The position numbers and the translations under genes were made by a program. The notes under the pieces were generated by a model, which was given only the letters and a program-made list of their open reading frames with translations, ran no database searches and had not been told where the DNA came from. A stretch of DNA of 64,000 bases from Labrys miyagiensis. Lineage in GTDB: Bacteria > Pseudomonadota > Alphaproteobacteria > Rhizobiales > Labraceae. The stretch lies in assembly GCF_030160835.1 (NCBI RefSeq), contig NZ_BSPC01000034.1, positions 61,649-125,648 on the forward strand, read 5' to 3'. Positions 16,208-24,249 of this stretch are shown here, piece after piece. Every line of letters starts with the position of its first letter. The stretch's first letter is position 1.

Positions 16208-16771
16208 CTACGGACAGCCCTTCGCAATCGCGTCCAGCGCCTGCGGCAGGCCGTCGAGCGAGTAGCGGTCGGTGGTCTTGTTGCCGCGCTTGGAGGCGCC
16301 CTCGAACACGGCGTCCTTGCTCTTGCGCATGGTGCCGACCACCGTGCCCTCCTCGGCGGCGTTCTTCACCCAGGCGTTGGAGCCCTTGGTGTAGAGCGTG
16401 AAGGAGGAGCGGCCGACCTTGAGGGTGGCGTCGCCCCCATCCTTCATGGTGAAGCCGGTGATCATGCTGATCTCGTTGCGCACGCCCTCGCCCGGGCGGC
16501 GGGTGATGAAGAGGGTGGCCGGGTCGCGCTTCAGCTTGGCGGGCTTGCGGTCCTTCGGGCTGGCGATGGCAAAGCAGGACTTGCTCTTGCCGTTGCCGTT
16601 CTGGAAGGCCTGCCAGTCGCCGAACTGGCCGAGCGCGGCGGGCTGCTGGCCCGCAGCCGGCGCGGCCGGGGCAGGCGCCTCCGGCTTCGGTTTGCGGGGG
16701 GCAGCCAGGGCCGAACCGGACAAAGCGACGGCAGTGGCGATGAGCGCGATGCGGAGGAGGGGAGACATCAT
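16208..16771 (-). CDS. IalB-family (invasion-associated locus B) exported protein
   Basis: A 187-residue secreted protein: signal peptide with a cleavable ALAAPRK region near residue 24, a Pro/Ala linker (25-45), then the IalB domain starting FGDWQAFQNGNGKSKSCFA and continuing RRPGEGVRNEISMITGF. The Cys in KSCFAIAS and the penultimate Cys (KGCP) could form the disulfide seen in the family. Family members are periplasmic or outer-membrane associated in Hyphomicrobiales; the name comes from Bartonella, and no invasion role is implied here. Confidence 0.85.
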   Translation of the reverse strand: MMSPLLRIALIATAVALSGSALAAPRKPKPEAPAPAAPAAGQQPAALGQFGDWQAFQNGNGKSKSCFAIASPKDRKPAKLKRDPATLFITRRPGEGVRNEISMITGFTMKDGGDATLKVGRSSFTLYTKGSNAWVKNAAEEGTVVGTMRKSKDAVFEGASKRGNKTTDRYSLDGLPQALDAIAKGCP

Positions 16772-16945
16772 GCTGGCTCGATCGATCCGAATGAGAGGGC
16801 AGAAAGCGGTGGCGTCCGATCTTCCTGAATCGGCCGCCTCACGCGACTGCGACGAAAGACAGGGATTCCGGCGAAAGTTCGACCGGAATGGGATTCAACC
16901 TAATCCCTCGCGGTGAGCAAATGGTTAAATCTGATCGTTTTGCAC

Positions 16946-17452
16946 TCACGTTGCCGTTCCCCCTGCTCCGCGTCCTGCAACCAGCCAGTACACCGTGCCC
17001 GCTACCACACCTATGGCGAGAAGGCCGAGCAAGGCATGGTAGAGCAGCGCGATGGTGAGGATGCTGAGGCTCATCACCATCGGCGCCAGCACGAAGGCGA
17101 GCGCCATGCCGACGGCATAGAACATCCAGCCCGACTTGCCCATCGCCTCGCCGATCACCGCGACGAGGGCGATCGGCGCGAGCCAGATCGCCAGCGCCGC
17201 CGTGAAGCCTTGCCTGATCATCGCGCCGATATCGCCGATGCGCTCGCCCGTCAGCACCTCCGCCAGCGTGCGCAGGCCGATCGCCTCGGCGAAGGAGGCG
17301 AGGTCCTGGCCGAAATCATGGCTGGCAAGACCCAACACGCCGAAGATGAGCGCGGCGATGGCGGCCAGCACGACGGCGAACACCACCAGGATGATGCGGT
17401 CGAAGAAGCCGATCACGCGCGGCGGTCGATAGGGGGTGGGGGAGGAGGGCAT
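16946..17452 (-). CDS. Conserved hypothetical inner-membrane protein
   Basis: 168 residues with four predicted transmembrane helices (about 15-42, 82-105, 110-132, 136-158). There are no catalytic motifs. The loop after helix 1 is moderately charged (HDFGQDLASFAEAIGLRTL). I recognise no function. It is read on the same strand as the IalB gene, 174 bases upstream of it, and may be a separate transcription unit. Confidence 0.65.
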   Translation of the reverse strand: MPSSPTPYRPPRVIGFFDRIILVVFAVVLAAIAALIFGVLGLASHDFGQDLASFAEAIGLRTLAEVLTGERIGDIGAMIRQGFTAALAIWLAPIALVAVIGEAMGKSGWMFYAVGMALAFVLAPMVMSLSILTIALLYHALLGLLAIGVVAGTVYWLVAGRGAGGTAT

Positions 17453-17523
17453 GGCTCAGAGTATAGCGGGGAGCGGGGAAGCGCAAACGGGCCAGCCCCT
17501 GAAAGGCGGAGCCGGCTGGGTTG

Positions 17524-17612
17524 TTCCCGGGTGCGCGGACATCTTGTCCGCATCCTGGAAACGGGGCGCTCTGGGGAAAGGAAGATGCGGACAAGATGTC
17601 CGCGCTCCCGGG
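17524..17612. repeat. Palindromic repeat, family A (core GGACATCTTGTCC)
   Basis: Arms TCCCGGGTGCGCGGACATC and GATGTCCGCGCTCCCGGGA, lying just downstream of rlmN. Confidence 0.85.
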
Positions 17613-17613
17613 A

Positions 17614-18870
17614 TTACTCCTCGGCCCCATGCACGTAGAACGCCTCCACCGCGAGCTTCTTCATGGCGTCCGCCTCGATCGCCAGCCTGTCCTTGGCCCG
17701 CATCTTCTGGCTTTCGCTCTTGAGCTGGCCGCAGGCGGCGAGGATGTCGCGGCCGCGCGGGGTGCGGATGGGCGAGGCGTAGCCGGCGTTGAACACCACG
17801 TCGGAGAAGGCCTCGATCTGCTCCCAGTCGGAGCATTCGTAGAAGGTGCCGGGCCAGGGATTGAAGGGGATCAGGTTGATCTTGGCCGGAATGCCCTTGA
17901 GCAGCTTCACCAGCGCCTTCGCTTCGGCCAGACTGTCATTCACGCCCCTCAGCATCACATATTCGAAGGTGATACGGCGGGCGTTGGAGAGGCCCGCATA
18001 GTTGCGGCAGGCGTCGAGCAGCTCGGCGATCGGGTATTTCTTGTTCAGCGGCACCAGCGTGTCGCGCAGGTTGTCGTTGGTAGCATGCAGCGAGATGGCG
18101 AGCGCGGGGTTGATGCCCTCGCCCAGCGGGCCGAGCATCGGCACCACGCCGGAGGTCGAGAGCGTGATGCGCCGGCGCGACAGGCAGAGGCCGTCCTGGT
18201 CCGACATCACCTTCAAGGCGGTGACGACGTTGTCGTAATTGTAGAGCGGCTCGCCCATGCCCATCAGCACGACATTGGAGACGTAGCGCCCGCCGTCGCG
18301 CGGCACGATGGCGCCCTCGGGCGGCTCCTGGCCCGGCCAGTCGCCGAGGCGGTCGCGCGCTACCAGGAGCTGCGCCACGATCTCGGCCGAGGTGAGGTTG
18401 CGCACCAGCTTCTGGGTGCCGGTGTGGCAGAAGGTGCAGTTGAGCGTGCAGCCGACCTGGGAGGAAACGCACAGCGTGCCGCGGCTCTCGTCCGGGATGT
18501 AGACGGTCTCGATCTCCGCGCCCTTGTCGGCCGGGCCGGTGGAGGGCATGCGCATCAGCCATTTGCGCGTGCCGTCGGCCGAGATCTGCTCGGCGATGAT
18601 CTCCGGGCGGTCCAGCGTGTAATGCTCGGCGAGCAGGGCGCGCAGATGCTTGGAGACGTTGGTCATGGCGTCGAAGGAGGCGGCGCCGCGGACATAGAGC
18701 CAGTGCGCGATCTGGTTGACGCGCATCCTGGCTTCGGAAGCGGGCACACCGACGGCGGTGAGCGCGCCGGCGAGCTCGGCGCGGTCCATCCCGGCGAGGG
18801 AGGGCTTGGCAAGGGGGGCAAACACAACGGGCAAAGGGCTCGCTGCCTGTTCGAGCGAAAGGGCCGACAT
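17614..18870 (-). CDS. rlmN: Dual-specificity 23S rRNA/tRNA adenine-C2 methyltransferase RlmN (radical SAM)
   Basis: A 418-residue radical-SAM enzyme that methylates C2 of A2503 in 23S rRNA and A37 in some tRNAs. The [4Fe-4S] cysteines are in [11 protein letters not shown]. Other signatures are [31 protein letters not shown] and the C-terminal [12 protein letters not shown], whose Cys corresponds to the mCys residue carrying the methyl group. The start MSALSLEQ at 18870 is preceded by CAGGA; the open frame extends 25 codons upstream into repeat sequence. Confidence 0.93.
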   Translation of the reverse strand: MSALSLEQAASPLPVVFAPLAKPSLAGMDRAELAGALTAVGVPASEARMRVNQIAHWLYVRGAASFDAMTNVSKHLRALLAEHYTLDRPEIIAEQISADGTRKWLMRMPSTGPADKGAEIETVYIPDESRGTLCVSSQVGCTLNCTFCHTGTQKLVRNLTSAEIVAQLLVARDRLGDWPGQEPPEGAIVPRDGGRYVSNVVLMGMGEPLYNYDNVVTALKVMSDQDGLCLSRRRITLSTSGVVPMLGPLGEGINPALAISLHATNDNLRDTLVPLNKKYPIAELLDACRNYAGLSNARRITFEYVMLRGVNDSLAEAKALVKLLKGIPAKINLIPFNPWPGTFYECSDWEQIEAFSDVVFNAGYASPIRTPRGRDILAACGQLKSESQKMRAKDRLAIEADAMKKLAVEAFYVHGAEE

Positions 18871-18928
18871 ATGAAAATCCTGATGTTGGCCGGGGCTATA
18901 GCATAAAGAAGGCTTGCGCGGGAAGCTT

Positions 18929-19016
18929 GCTGGGAGCGCGGACATCCTGTCCGCCTCTGCTTCTCCCGCAAACGCTGCGCTTCCAAGAGGCGGACGGGGA
19001 CGTCCGCGGTCCCAGC
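18929..19016. repeat. Family-A repeat with mismatched cores (GGACATCCTGTCC / GGACGGGGACGTCC)
   Basis: Left arm GCTGGGAGCGCGGACATCC, right arm GGACGTCCGCGGTCCCAGC. Unlike the other copies the two cores do not match fully, which suggests recombination between copies or decay. Confidence 0.7.
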
Positions 19017-19082
19017 CATTGCGTCACCTGCGTGATTTCTGGCAGGTCGCACCCTCTGTAGTCTTGCACTGGAAGCGCAGTG

Positions 19083-19169
19083 GCTGGGACCGCGGACGTC
19101 CTCGTCCGCCTCTTCCTATCCTGCACGCTCGGCGCTTCCAAGAGCGGACGGGACGTCCGCGCTCCCAGC
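19083..19169. repeat. Family-A repeat, second copy in the rlmN-glnII gap
   Basis: Left arm GCTGGGACCGCGGACGTCC, right arm GGACGTCCGCGCTCCCAGC, 66 bases from the previous copy. Confidence 0.8.
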
Positions 19170-19170
19170 G

Positions 19171-19199
19171 AAAACGGCGCGGGTGTTGCCACCCGCGCC
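19171..19199 (-). terminator. Intrinsic terminator of glnII
   Basis: On the minus strand GGCGCGGGTG, loop GCAA, CACCCGCGCC (19199-19176) is followed by GTTTTCGC. It lies about 30 bases past the glnII stop codon. Confidence 0.7.
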
Positions 19200-19226
19200 G
19201 CAAAACGCACGAAACGCACGATACGC

Positions 19227-20264
19227 TTACGCAGCCACGGACTTTGCTTCCGTGGAGACCGAGGCAATCGTCTTCAGCACCTGGGAGGCGATCTGGTATG
19301 GGTCGCCCTGGGAGTTCGGGCGGCGGTCTTCCAAATAGCCCTTGTAGTCGTTGCGCACGAAGGAGTGCGGCACGCGGATGGAGGCGCCGCGGTCGGCCAC
19401 GCCGTAGGAGAACTTGTTCCACGGCGCGGTCTCATGCTTGCCGGTCAGGCGCATGTGGTTGTCGGGGCCGTAGACGGCGATGTGGTCGTCGATATTCGTC
19501 TCGAAGGCGCCCATCAGCGCCTCGAAATAGGCCTTGCCGCCGACTTCGCGCATGAACTTGGTCGAGAAGTTGCAATGCATGCCCGAGCCGTTCCAGTCGG
19601 TGTCGCCGAGCGGCTTGCAGTGCCATTCGATGTCGATGCCGTATTTCTCGGTCAGGCGCAGCAGGAGGTAGCGGGCCATCCAGACCTCGTCGGCGGCCTT
19701 CTTGGAGCCCTTGCCGAAAACCTGGAATTCCCACTGGCCCTTGGCGACTTCCGCGTTGATGCCTTCATGGTTGACGCCGGCCTCGAGGCAGAGCTCAAGG
19801 TGCTCTTCCACGATCTGGCGGGCGACGTCGCCGACATTCTTGAAGCCGACGCCGGTGTAGTAGGGGCCCTGCGGCGCGGGATAGCCGTGCTCGGGGAAGC
19901 CGAGCGGGCGGCCGTCCTTGTAGAAGAAATATTCCTGCTCGAAGCCGAACCAGGCGCCGTCATCGTCGAGGATGGTGGCGCGGGCGTTGGACGAATGCGG
20001 GGTGACACCGTCGGGCATCATCACTTCGCACATCACCAGGGCGCCGTTCTTGCGGGCGGGATCCGGATAGACGGCGACGGGCTTCAGCACGCAATCGGAG
20101 CTGCGGCCTTCGGCCTGGTTGGTCGAGGAGCCATCGAATCCCCACAGCGGAAGCTCTTCCAGCGACGGGAAGTGATCGAATTCCTTGATCTGCGTCTTGC
20201 CGCGCAGGTTCGGCACCGGAGTGTAGCCGTCGAGCCAGATATACTCGAGCTTGTACTTCGTCAT
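19227..20264 (-). CDS. glnII: Glutamine synthetase, eukaryote-like type II (GSII)
   Basis: 345 residues, the size of GSII, against about 470 for GSI. It makes glutamine from glutamate, ammonia and ATP. Visible motifs: LPLWGFDGSSTNQAEG near the N-terminus, GAWFGFEQEYFFY with metal-binding Glu residues, GVNHEGINAEVAKGQWEFQV, NGSGMHCNFSTK and the ATP/glutamate segment ADRGASIRVPHSF. In rhizobia GSII is made under nitrogen limitation from a sigma-54/NtrC promoter, and a good sigma-54 element lies 72-87 bases upstream. A divergent gstI-like gene reinforces the assignment. Confidence 0.95.
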   Translation of the reverse strand: MTKYKLEYIWLDGYTPVPNLRGKTQIKEFDHFPSLEELPLWGFDGSSTNQAEGRSSDCVLKPVAVYPDPARKNGALVMCEVMMPDGVTPHSSNARATILDDDGAWFGFEQEYFFYKDGRPLGFPEHGYPAPQGPYYTGVGFKNVGDVARQIVEEHLELCLEAGVNHEGINAEVAKGQWEFQVFGKGSKKAADEVWMARYLLLRLTEKYGIDIEWHCKPLGDTDWNGSGMHCNFSTKFMREVGGKAYFEALMGAFETNIDDHIAVYGPDNHMRLTGKHETAPWNKFSYGVADRGASIRVPHSFVRNDYKGYLEDRRPNSQGDPYQIASQVLKTIASVSTEAKSVAA

Positions 20265-20335
20265 TCTGGGGTTCTCTCAGTTGAAGCCACGCAACGGGGC
20301 CGGTTTGCCCGACCTCCGCAGGTCGAGAGGGCATA

Positions 20336-20351
20336 AGCAGGATGCGTGCCA
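20336..20351 (-). promoter_or_regulatory. Sigma-54 (-24/-12) promoter of glnII
   Basis: On the minus strand TGGCACGCATCCTGCT matches the consensus TGGCACG-N4-TTGCW at all but one base, with exact ten-base spacing between GG and GC. Transcription would start near 20325, giving a leader of about 60 bases. Nitrogen-limitation control by NtrC is expected from known rhizobial glnII genes. I could not identify a convincing NtrC site. Confidence 0.75.
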
Positions 20352-20436
20352 GATGGGGCTGTGGGGCGCTTTTGCCGCAGGGGGAGGGGGAGGAAGCGTT
20401 TCCGGGCTGAGACGAGCAAACGGAAACGCATAAGAC

Positions 20437-20470
20437 GCGGGCCCTCCCCAGCTTCGTGGGGAGGGCCCGC
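20437..20470. repeat. Short perfect palindrome (GCGGGCCCTCCCC arms)
   Basis: GCGGGCCCTCCCCAGCTTCG and its mirrored partner ending GGGGAGGGCCCGC form a hairpin in the glnII-gstI gap. The loop AGCTTCGT is shared with the larger element at 5843-6045. Confidence 0.8.
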
Positions 20471-20861
20471 GCCTCATTTGGTTTTGGTGATGTATGCAAT
20501 CCGCGGATGCCAGCCCGGAAGAATCGTCGCGGCTCCCTATCGCCCGCGCCACGCTCCGCTTGATCACCAACCTCCCTCGCCACCCCACTCCCGCCCAATC
20601 CCGCGCCAATTTGCCCATCACTTTGCCCAAAATCGCGCCAGCCCCTGACTCCCCTGAGTCAAACCGCCGAAAAACCCGGCAAACCTCGAAATTGCCGCAA
20701 CGCACCATGCCGGGTAAAAATGCGGAAACTTGTGTGCTCATAATATAGGCAAGGACTGCATTAAATCTGTGCAATCTGTGTAAATCGAGGGCAAGTTATG
20801 CTAAGACTCTCTCAAGTTTGGTGCCGCCTCCGGGTTTTGCATCAACGTTAAGGAGACGAGC

Positions 20862-21056
20862 ATGACCACGAGCACTTATCGGGAGTCAGCCAAGATCTAC
20901 GCCTTTACCCCGCGGCCGCGGACGGGCCTCATTGTTCACCGCGACGAAGCGAGGTCGGTGACGGAGCTGAAGAACGTGCGCCCGCCGGTGGTCGATTACA
21001 ATTGCTGGTACCACGCCGAGGCGATCCAGGAATTGCCGGACCCGCGCAAGCGCTGA
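20862..21056 (+). CDS. gstI: GstI-like small protein (DUF2735; putative glutamine synthetase translation inhibitor)
   Basis: 64 residues with a strong ribosome-binding site (AAGGAGACGAGC then ATG). It begins MTTSTYRESAKIYAFTPRPR and contains a conserved-looking NCWYHAEAIQELPD end, as in DUF2735 proteins. In Rhizobium leguminosarum a 63-residue GstI is encoded divergently from glnII and reduces GSII translation. Position, size and sequence style here agree, so a post-transcriptional role in nitrogen control is inferred. No homology search was run. Confidence 0.75.
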   Translation: MTTSTYRESAKIYAFTPRPRTGLIVHRDEARSVTELKNVRPPVVDYNCWYHAEAIQELPDPRKR

Positions 21057-21058
21057 TT

Positions 21059-21234
21059 CCCGGGAGCGCGGACGTCCCGTCCGCTCTTGGAAGCGGGACA
21101 TCGCCGGATGAGGCGCCTTGGTGTGCCGGTCTTCAGACCGGCATCTTGCGACCGAGGTCCAGGGCATGCCGGTCTGAAGACCGGCACACCGAGGCGCCGT
21201 TTCCAACAGCGGACGGGACGTCCGCGCTCCCAGC
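21059..21234. repeat. Nested family-A repeats (outer GGACGTCCCGTCC, inner GGTCTTCAGACC)
   Basis: The outer palindrome runs from CCGGGAGCGCGGACGTCCCG to CGGGACGTCCGCGCTCCCAG. Its loop contains a complete second palindrome, about 21112-21198, with arms AGGCGCCTTGGTGTGCCGGT and ACCGGCACACCGAGGCGCC. One repeat has apparently been inserted into the loop of the other. Confidence 0.85.
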
Positions 21235-21438
21235 GATCCTCCATTCCCACGCGAAACTCCTGCGCCCCCATCCCCCTTGCCTCAGCCTTCTTCCGCCTCG
21301 ATACTCGCGCCGGTTCGCCACCAGCCGGGCGGCCCGGTGCTTTTCCTGTGCCGCCGCCGCCATCATCCATTGTTTTTACGCACCACCTGCGCCAAAAGGG
21401 CAGCACCTTTTGGTGTGGTGTTCCAGGGAGAAAAGAAG

Positions 21439-22335
21439 ATGGCCGACGCGAAGATGACGTCACAGATGACCAGCAAGGGCGGCTTCATCGCCGCGCTCGA
21501 CCAGAGCGGCGGCTCGACGCCCGGCGCGCTGCGTCTCTATGGCATCGCCGACAGCACCTATAGCGGCGACGAGGAAATGTACCGCCTCATGCACGAGATG
21601 CGCGTGCGCATCATGTCGGCTCCGGCCTTCACGGGCGACAAGGTGATCGGCGCCATCCTGTTCGAGCGCACCATGGACGGCGACGCGAACGGCAAGCCGG
21701 TGCCCACCTTCCTGTGGGAAGAGCGCGGCGTGGTGCCCTTCCTCAAGGTCGACAAGGGCCTGGCCGCCGAGGAGAACGGCGCACAGGTGATGAAGCCGAT
21801 GCCCGAACTCGACACGCTCCTCGCCCGCGCCGTGAAGAAGGGCGTCTACGGCACCAAGATGCGCTCGGTGATCGGCCAGGCCAACGCCGCCGGCATCGCC
21901 GCCGTGGTCAACCAGCAGTTCGAAGTGGGCAAGCAGATCATCGGCCACGGCCTGATGCCGATCATCGAGCCGGAAGTCTCGATCAAGAGCGCCGACAAGC
22001 AGGCCTCCGAGGCCATCCTGCGCGACGAGATCGCCAAGCACCTCGACGCCCTGCCCGCCGGCACCAAGGTGATGCTCAAGCTCACCATCCCCACCGTCCC
22101 CGATTTCTACAAGCCGCTGGTCGACCACAAGGCGGTGGAACGCGTCGTCGCCCTCTCGGGCGGCTACACGCGCGCGGACGCCTGCGAGAAGCTCAGCCAC
22201 AACCACGGCATGATCGCTTCGTTCTCGCGCGCCCTGACGGAAGACCTGCGCGTGAGCATGAGCGACGCCGACTTTGATGCGAGCCTCGGGAAGACGATCG
22301 GCGAGATCTACAAGGCGAGCGTCGAGAAGGTTTGA
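21439..22335 (+). CDS. fda: Class I fructose-bisphosphate aldolase
   Basis: A 298-residue Schiff-base aldolase of the bacterial type known from Staphylococcus aureus, cleaving fructose-1,6-bisphosphate to two triose phosphates. Family landmarks are GGFIAALDQSGGSTPGALR at the N-terminus, GTKMRSVIGQANA and VMLKLTIPTVPDFY, whose Lys is the likely imine-forming residue. The start MADAKMTS at 21439 follows AGGGAGAAAAGAAG; the open frame upstream of it is non-family sequence. A strong terminator follows. A decayed copy of the last 225 bases is found 1.6 kb downstream. Confidence 0.92.
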   Translation: MADAKMTSQMTSKGGFIAALDQSGGSTPGALRLYGIADSTYSGDEEMYRLMHEMRVRIMSAPAFTGDKVIGAILFERTMDGDANGKPVPTFLWEERGVVPFLKVDKGLAAEENGAQVMKPMPELDTLLARAVKKGVYGTKMRSVIGQANAAGIAAVVNQQFEVGKQIIGHGLMPIIEPEVSIKSADKQASEAILRDEIAKHLDALPAGTKVMLKLTIPTVPDFYKPLVDHKAVERVVALSGGYTRADACEKLSHNHGMIASFSRALTEDLRVSMSDADFDASLGKTIGEIYKASVEKV

Positions 22336-22363
22336 GGTCCACGAGACCGGTCCTTATCGAAAG

Positions 22364-22394
22364 GGCGCGGGTGCTTCGGCATCCGCGCCTTTTT
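22364..22394 (+). terminator. Intrinsic terminator of fda
   Basis: GGCGCGGGTGC, loop TTCG, GCATCCGCGCC, then TTTTT, with a single G-T wobble in an 11-pair stem. Confidence 0.9.
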
Positions 22395-22513
22395 CATTTT
22401 GAGGCGCGATACCCGAAGCCGGCTGTATAATTCACACAATTCAGTATTGAGCAGATTACTCTCGGCAGTCGGGCGAGAAGAGTCAGTTTGAGAAAAGGAC
22501 GAGGCGGTTGCGC

Positions 22514-22712
22514 CCCCTCGCCCCGTTCTTACGGGGAGAGGATAGAGGTGAGGGGCCACGCGACCTTGGTAGGACTATTTTCTTAAATAAATCAGATACA
22601 TACAATGAGGACGAGGCGTCACCCCAGACGATCGCACCGTGCAGAAAGCTAATCTCAGAATGTCGCGTAGCCCCTCACCTCTATCCTCTCCCCGTAAGAA
22701 CGGGGCGAGGGG
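22514..22712. repeat. Long palindromic element with perfect 42-base arms
   Basis: The left arm, 22514-22555, starts CCCCTCGCCCCGTTCTTACG and is repeated exactly in inverse at 22671-22712. The 115-base centre is A+T-richer and codes for nothing obvious. The arms' sequence type (CCCCGTAAGAACGGGG) is a common dispersed element in Alphaproteobacteria. Confidence 0.9.
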
Positions 22713-23937
22713 ACATCGACGGCGCGTTCTATCCTCAACCGTCTCATCTCGCTCAGCCGAATTACTTGTGCCTCTTCTTGCCAAGATCACTCGTGTGAGT
22801 TCAGCAACCGCAGCCGGGGAAGGATTATCGCGCCCTTACAGCAAGGCTGAGTCATGCGCATGCCATGGCCCCGCTCCGTGGGGGAGGCTTCCCCGGGCTT
22901 GTTCTGTCAAACAACGGGTGTTTCATTGCGCCCAAACAGCCGCGTTCTCACGCCCTCTCGGGCTGAGTCATGCGGCCGGCGCGGTTCCGGTGACGGCGGC
23001 TTTCCGCAGGAAAGCCGTGTCGTGGTCATGGGTGCATGGCAGGCTTGTTGGGGAAAGCCGCCGTCACCTTCGTCCGGCGGGTCGCCCCGCACCGATTGCA
23101 GCATGCCAACAAGACGCATGCCGAACCGGCCTCTTCCTGTCAGAGCCAACCACGCGCCAAGGCACAACCTCGGCTCGTCGGCCCGGCCCTGGCCGGACAG
23201 GAAGTCATCGCCCCTCTTGCCATCTGGAGATCACGTCGCTCTCCTGGCCTTCGCGGCGATGCTGGAGGTCACAGGCTCCAGGAGCATTCCGCAGCCATGC
23301 GGAAAGAGCCCGGATTATCCTGCGGTCTCACCCACGAAGCGTCCAAGTCAGAGCCGGTATGGCTGGCACACGAGCAAGAACTCGTGCGGGCCATCCGAGT
23401 GGGCCGGCTGGATAAGGCCAGCGTCTCTCTGCTTGCGCGGACGCATACACGGCCCATGGCCGCAGGCAGTCCTTCCGCTTCTCATCAAGCCCCCTGTCCG
23501 GCCCGGCCAGCCCGATAGGCTTTCGCCCATGGACCAGCCCGAAGCCGCCGGACGATGTCGCCGCCCATGATCCCATCCCGCGAGGTTCCATTCTCGCGAG
23601 GAAGCCGGATCCCAGGCAGCGCGGCTGGCAAGGCCGCAGGACATCGGGGTGGGTGGAAGGGGCGCGGTTACCGGTCATGATCCGGAATTACGAGCCACGC
23701 CTGCCTTCGCTCCTGTGAGAAGTAGAGCAGAGAGTGGGCATTATGTCAATATTGGTTCTTTATATGTTTTCATTTCCGTGGGAGTACGGGGGACAATCTA
23801 GACGTCAAAGTCCCGCGGGACAGTGGGGCGGCTGACGATAGGCCCACTCCTAAGCAGTCGAAGTTAGCGGGATCCCCCGTCAATTGCCCCACCTCTCCCA
23901 CCTGAGTCGGCGACCTTGATTGGCCTTGTCCGGTCCA
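22713..23937. other. Hairpin-rich stretch without a recognisable gene
   Basis: Several frames are open but none resembles a protein family, and no start has a good ribosome-binding site. Perfect inverted repeats are dense: GGTGACGGCGGCTTTCC (22989-23005) with its complement at 23052-23068; CGGCTTTCC-GCA-GGAAAGCCG (22997-23017), which competes with it; TTCCGCA-GCCA-TGCGGAA (about 23287-23304); CACGAG-CAAGAA-CTCGTG (about 23371-23388); GCTGG-ATAAG-GCCAGC (about 23408). It may be a structured RNA, nested mobile repeats or decayed DNA. Base composition shifts to A+T-rich at about 23.74 kb. Confidence 0.45.
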
Positions 23938-24164
23938 CGAGCCGCTGGTCGACCACGAGGCGGCGGAAAGCATCGTCGCCCCCTCGGGCGGTTATACACG
24001 CGCGGTTGCATACGAGAAGCTCAGCCACGACCACAGCATGATCGCCTCCTTCTCGCGCGCCCTGACGGAAGACCTGCGCGTGAGCATGAGCGACGCGGAG
24101 TTCGACGCAAGCCTCGGGAAGACGATCGGGGAGAATTTACAAGGCGAGCGTGGATAAGGTTTGA
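23938..24164 (+). pseudogene. Decayed 3' fragment of a class I fructose-bisphosphate aldolase gene
   Basis: This stretch aligns with about 22113-22337 of the intact aldolase gene to just past the stop codon at visibly high but imperfect identity, encoding fragments such as EKLSHDHSMIASFSRALTED. An extra base near 24135 (GAGAATTTAC against GAGATCTAC) shifts the frame. Homology stops abruptly at its 5' end. Differences are both silent and amino-acid changing, so this is an old or divergent copy rather than a fresh duplication. It sits at the border between GC-rich DNA and the A+T-rich gene pair. Confidence 0.85.
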
Positions 24165-24180
24165 GGATTGGTCTATCTAT

Positions 24181-24210
24181 CGGTGGCGGGGCTGCCACTA
24201 GCCGCCACCG
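24181..24210. other. Hairpin between the aldolase remnant and the DUF262 gene
   Basis: CGGTGGCGG (24181-24189) and CCGCCACCG (24202-24210) form a nine-pair stem with a 12-base loop. A weak T-rich stretch follows, so it might act as a terminator upstream of the DUF262 gene. Confidence 0.45.
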
Positions 24211-24249
24211 AACTTCCGTTTTGTAAATTGTGAAATCAGGCTGAATAAA

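Noticed and set aside
21059-21234. Possible CRISPR array
   Set aside because: The repeats are palindromic pairs with a nested copy, not evenly spaced direct repeats with unique spacers.
22639-23570. Overlapping plus-strand frames of 160-258 codons
   Set aside because: No start signal, no family resemblance and dense inverted repeats; described instead as a non-coding stretch.
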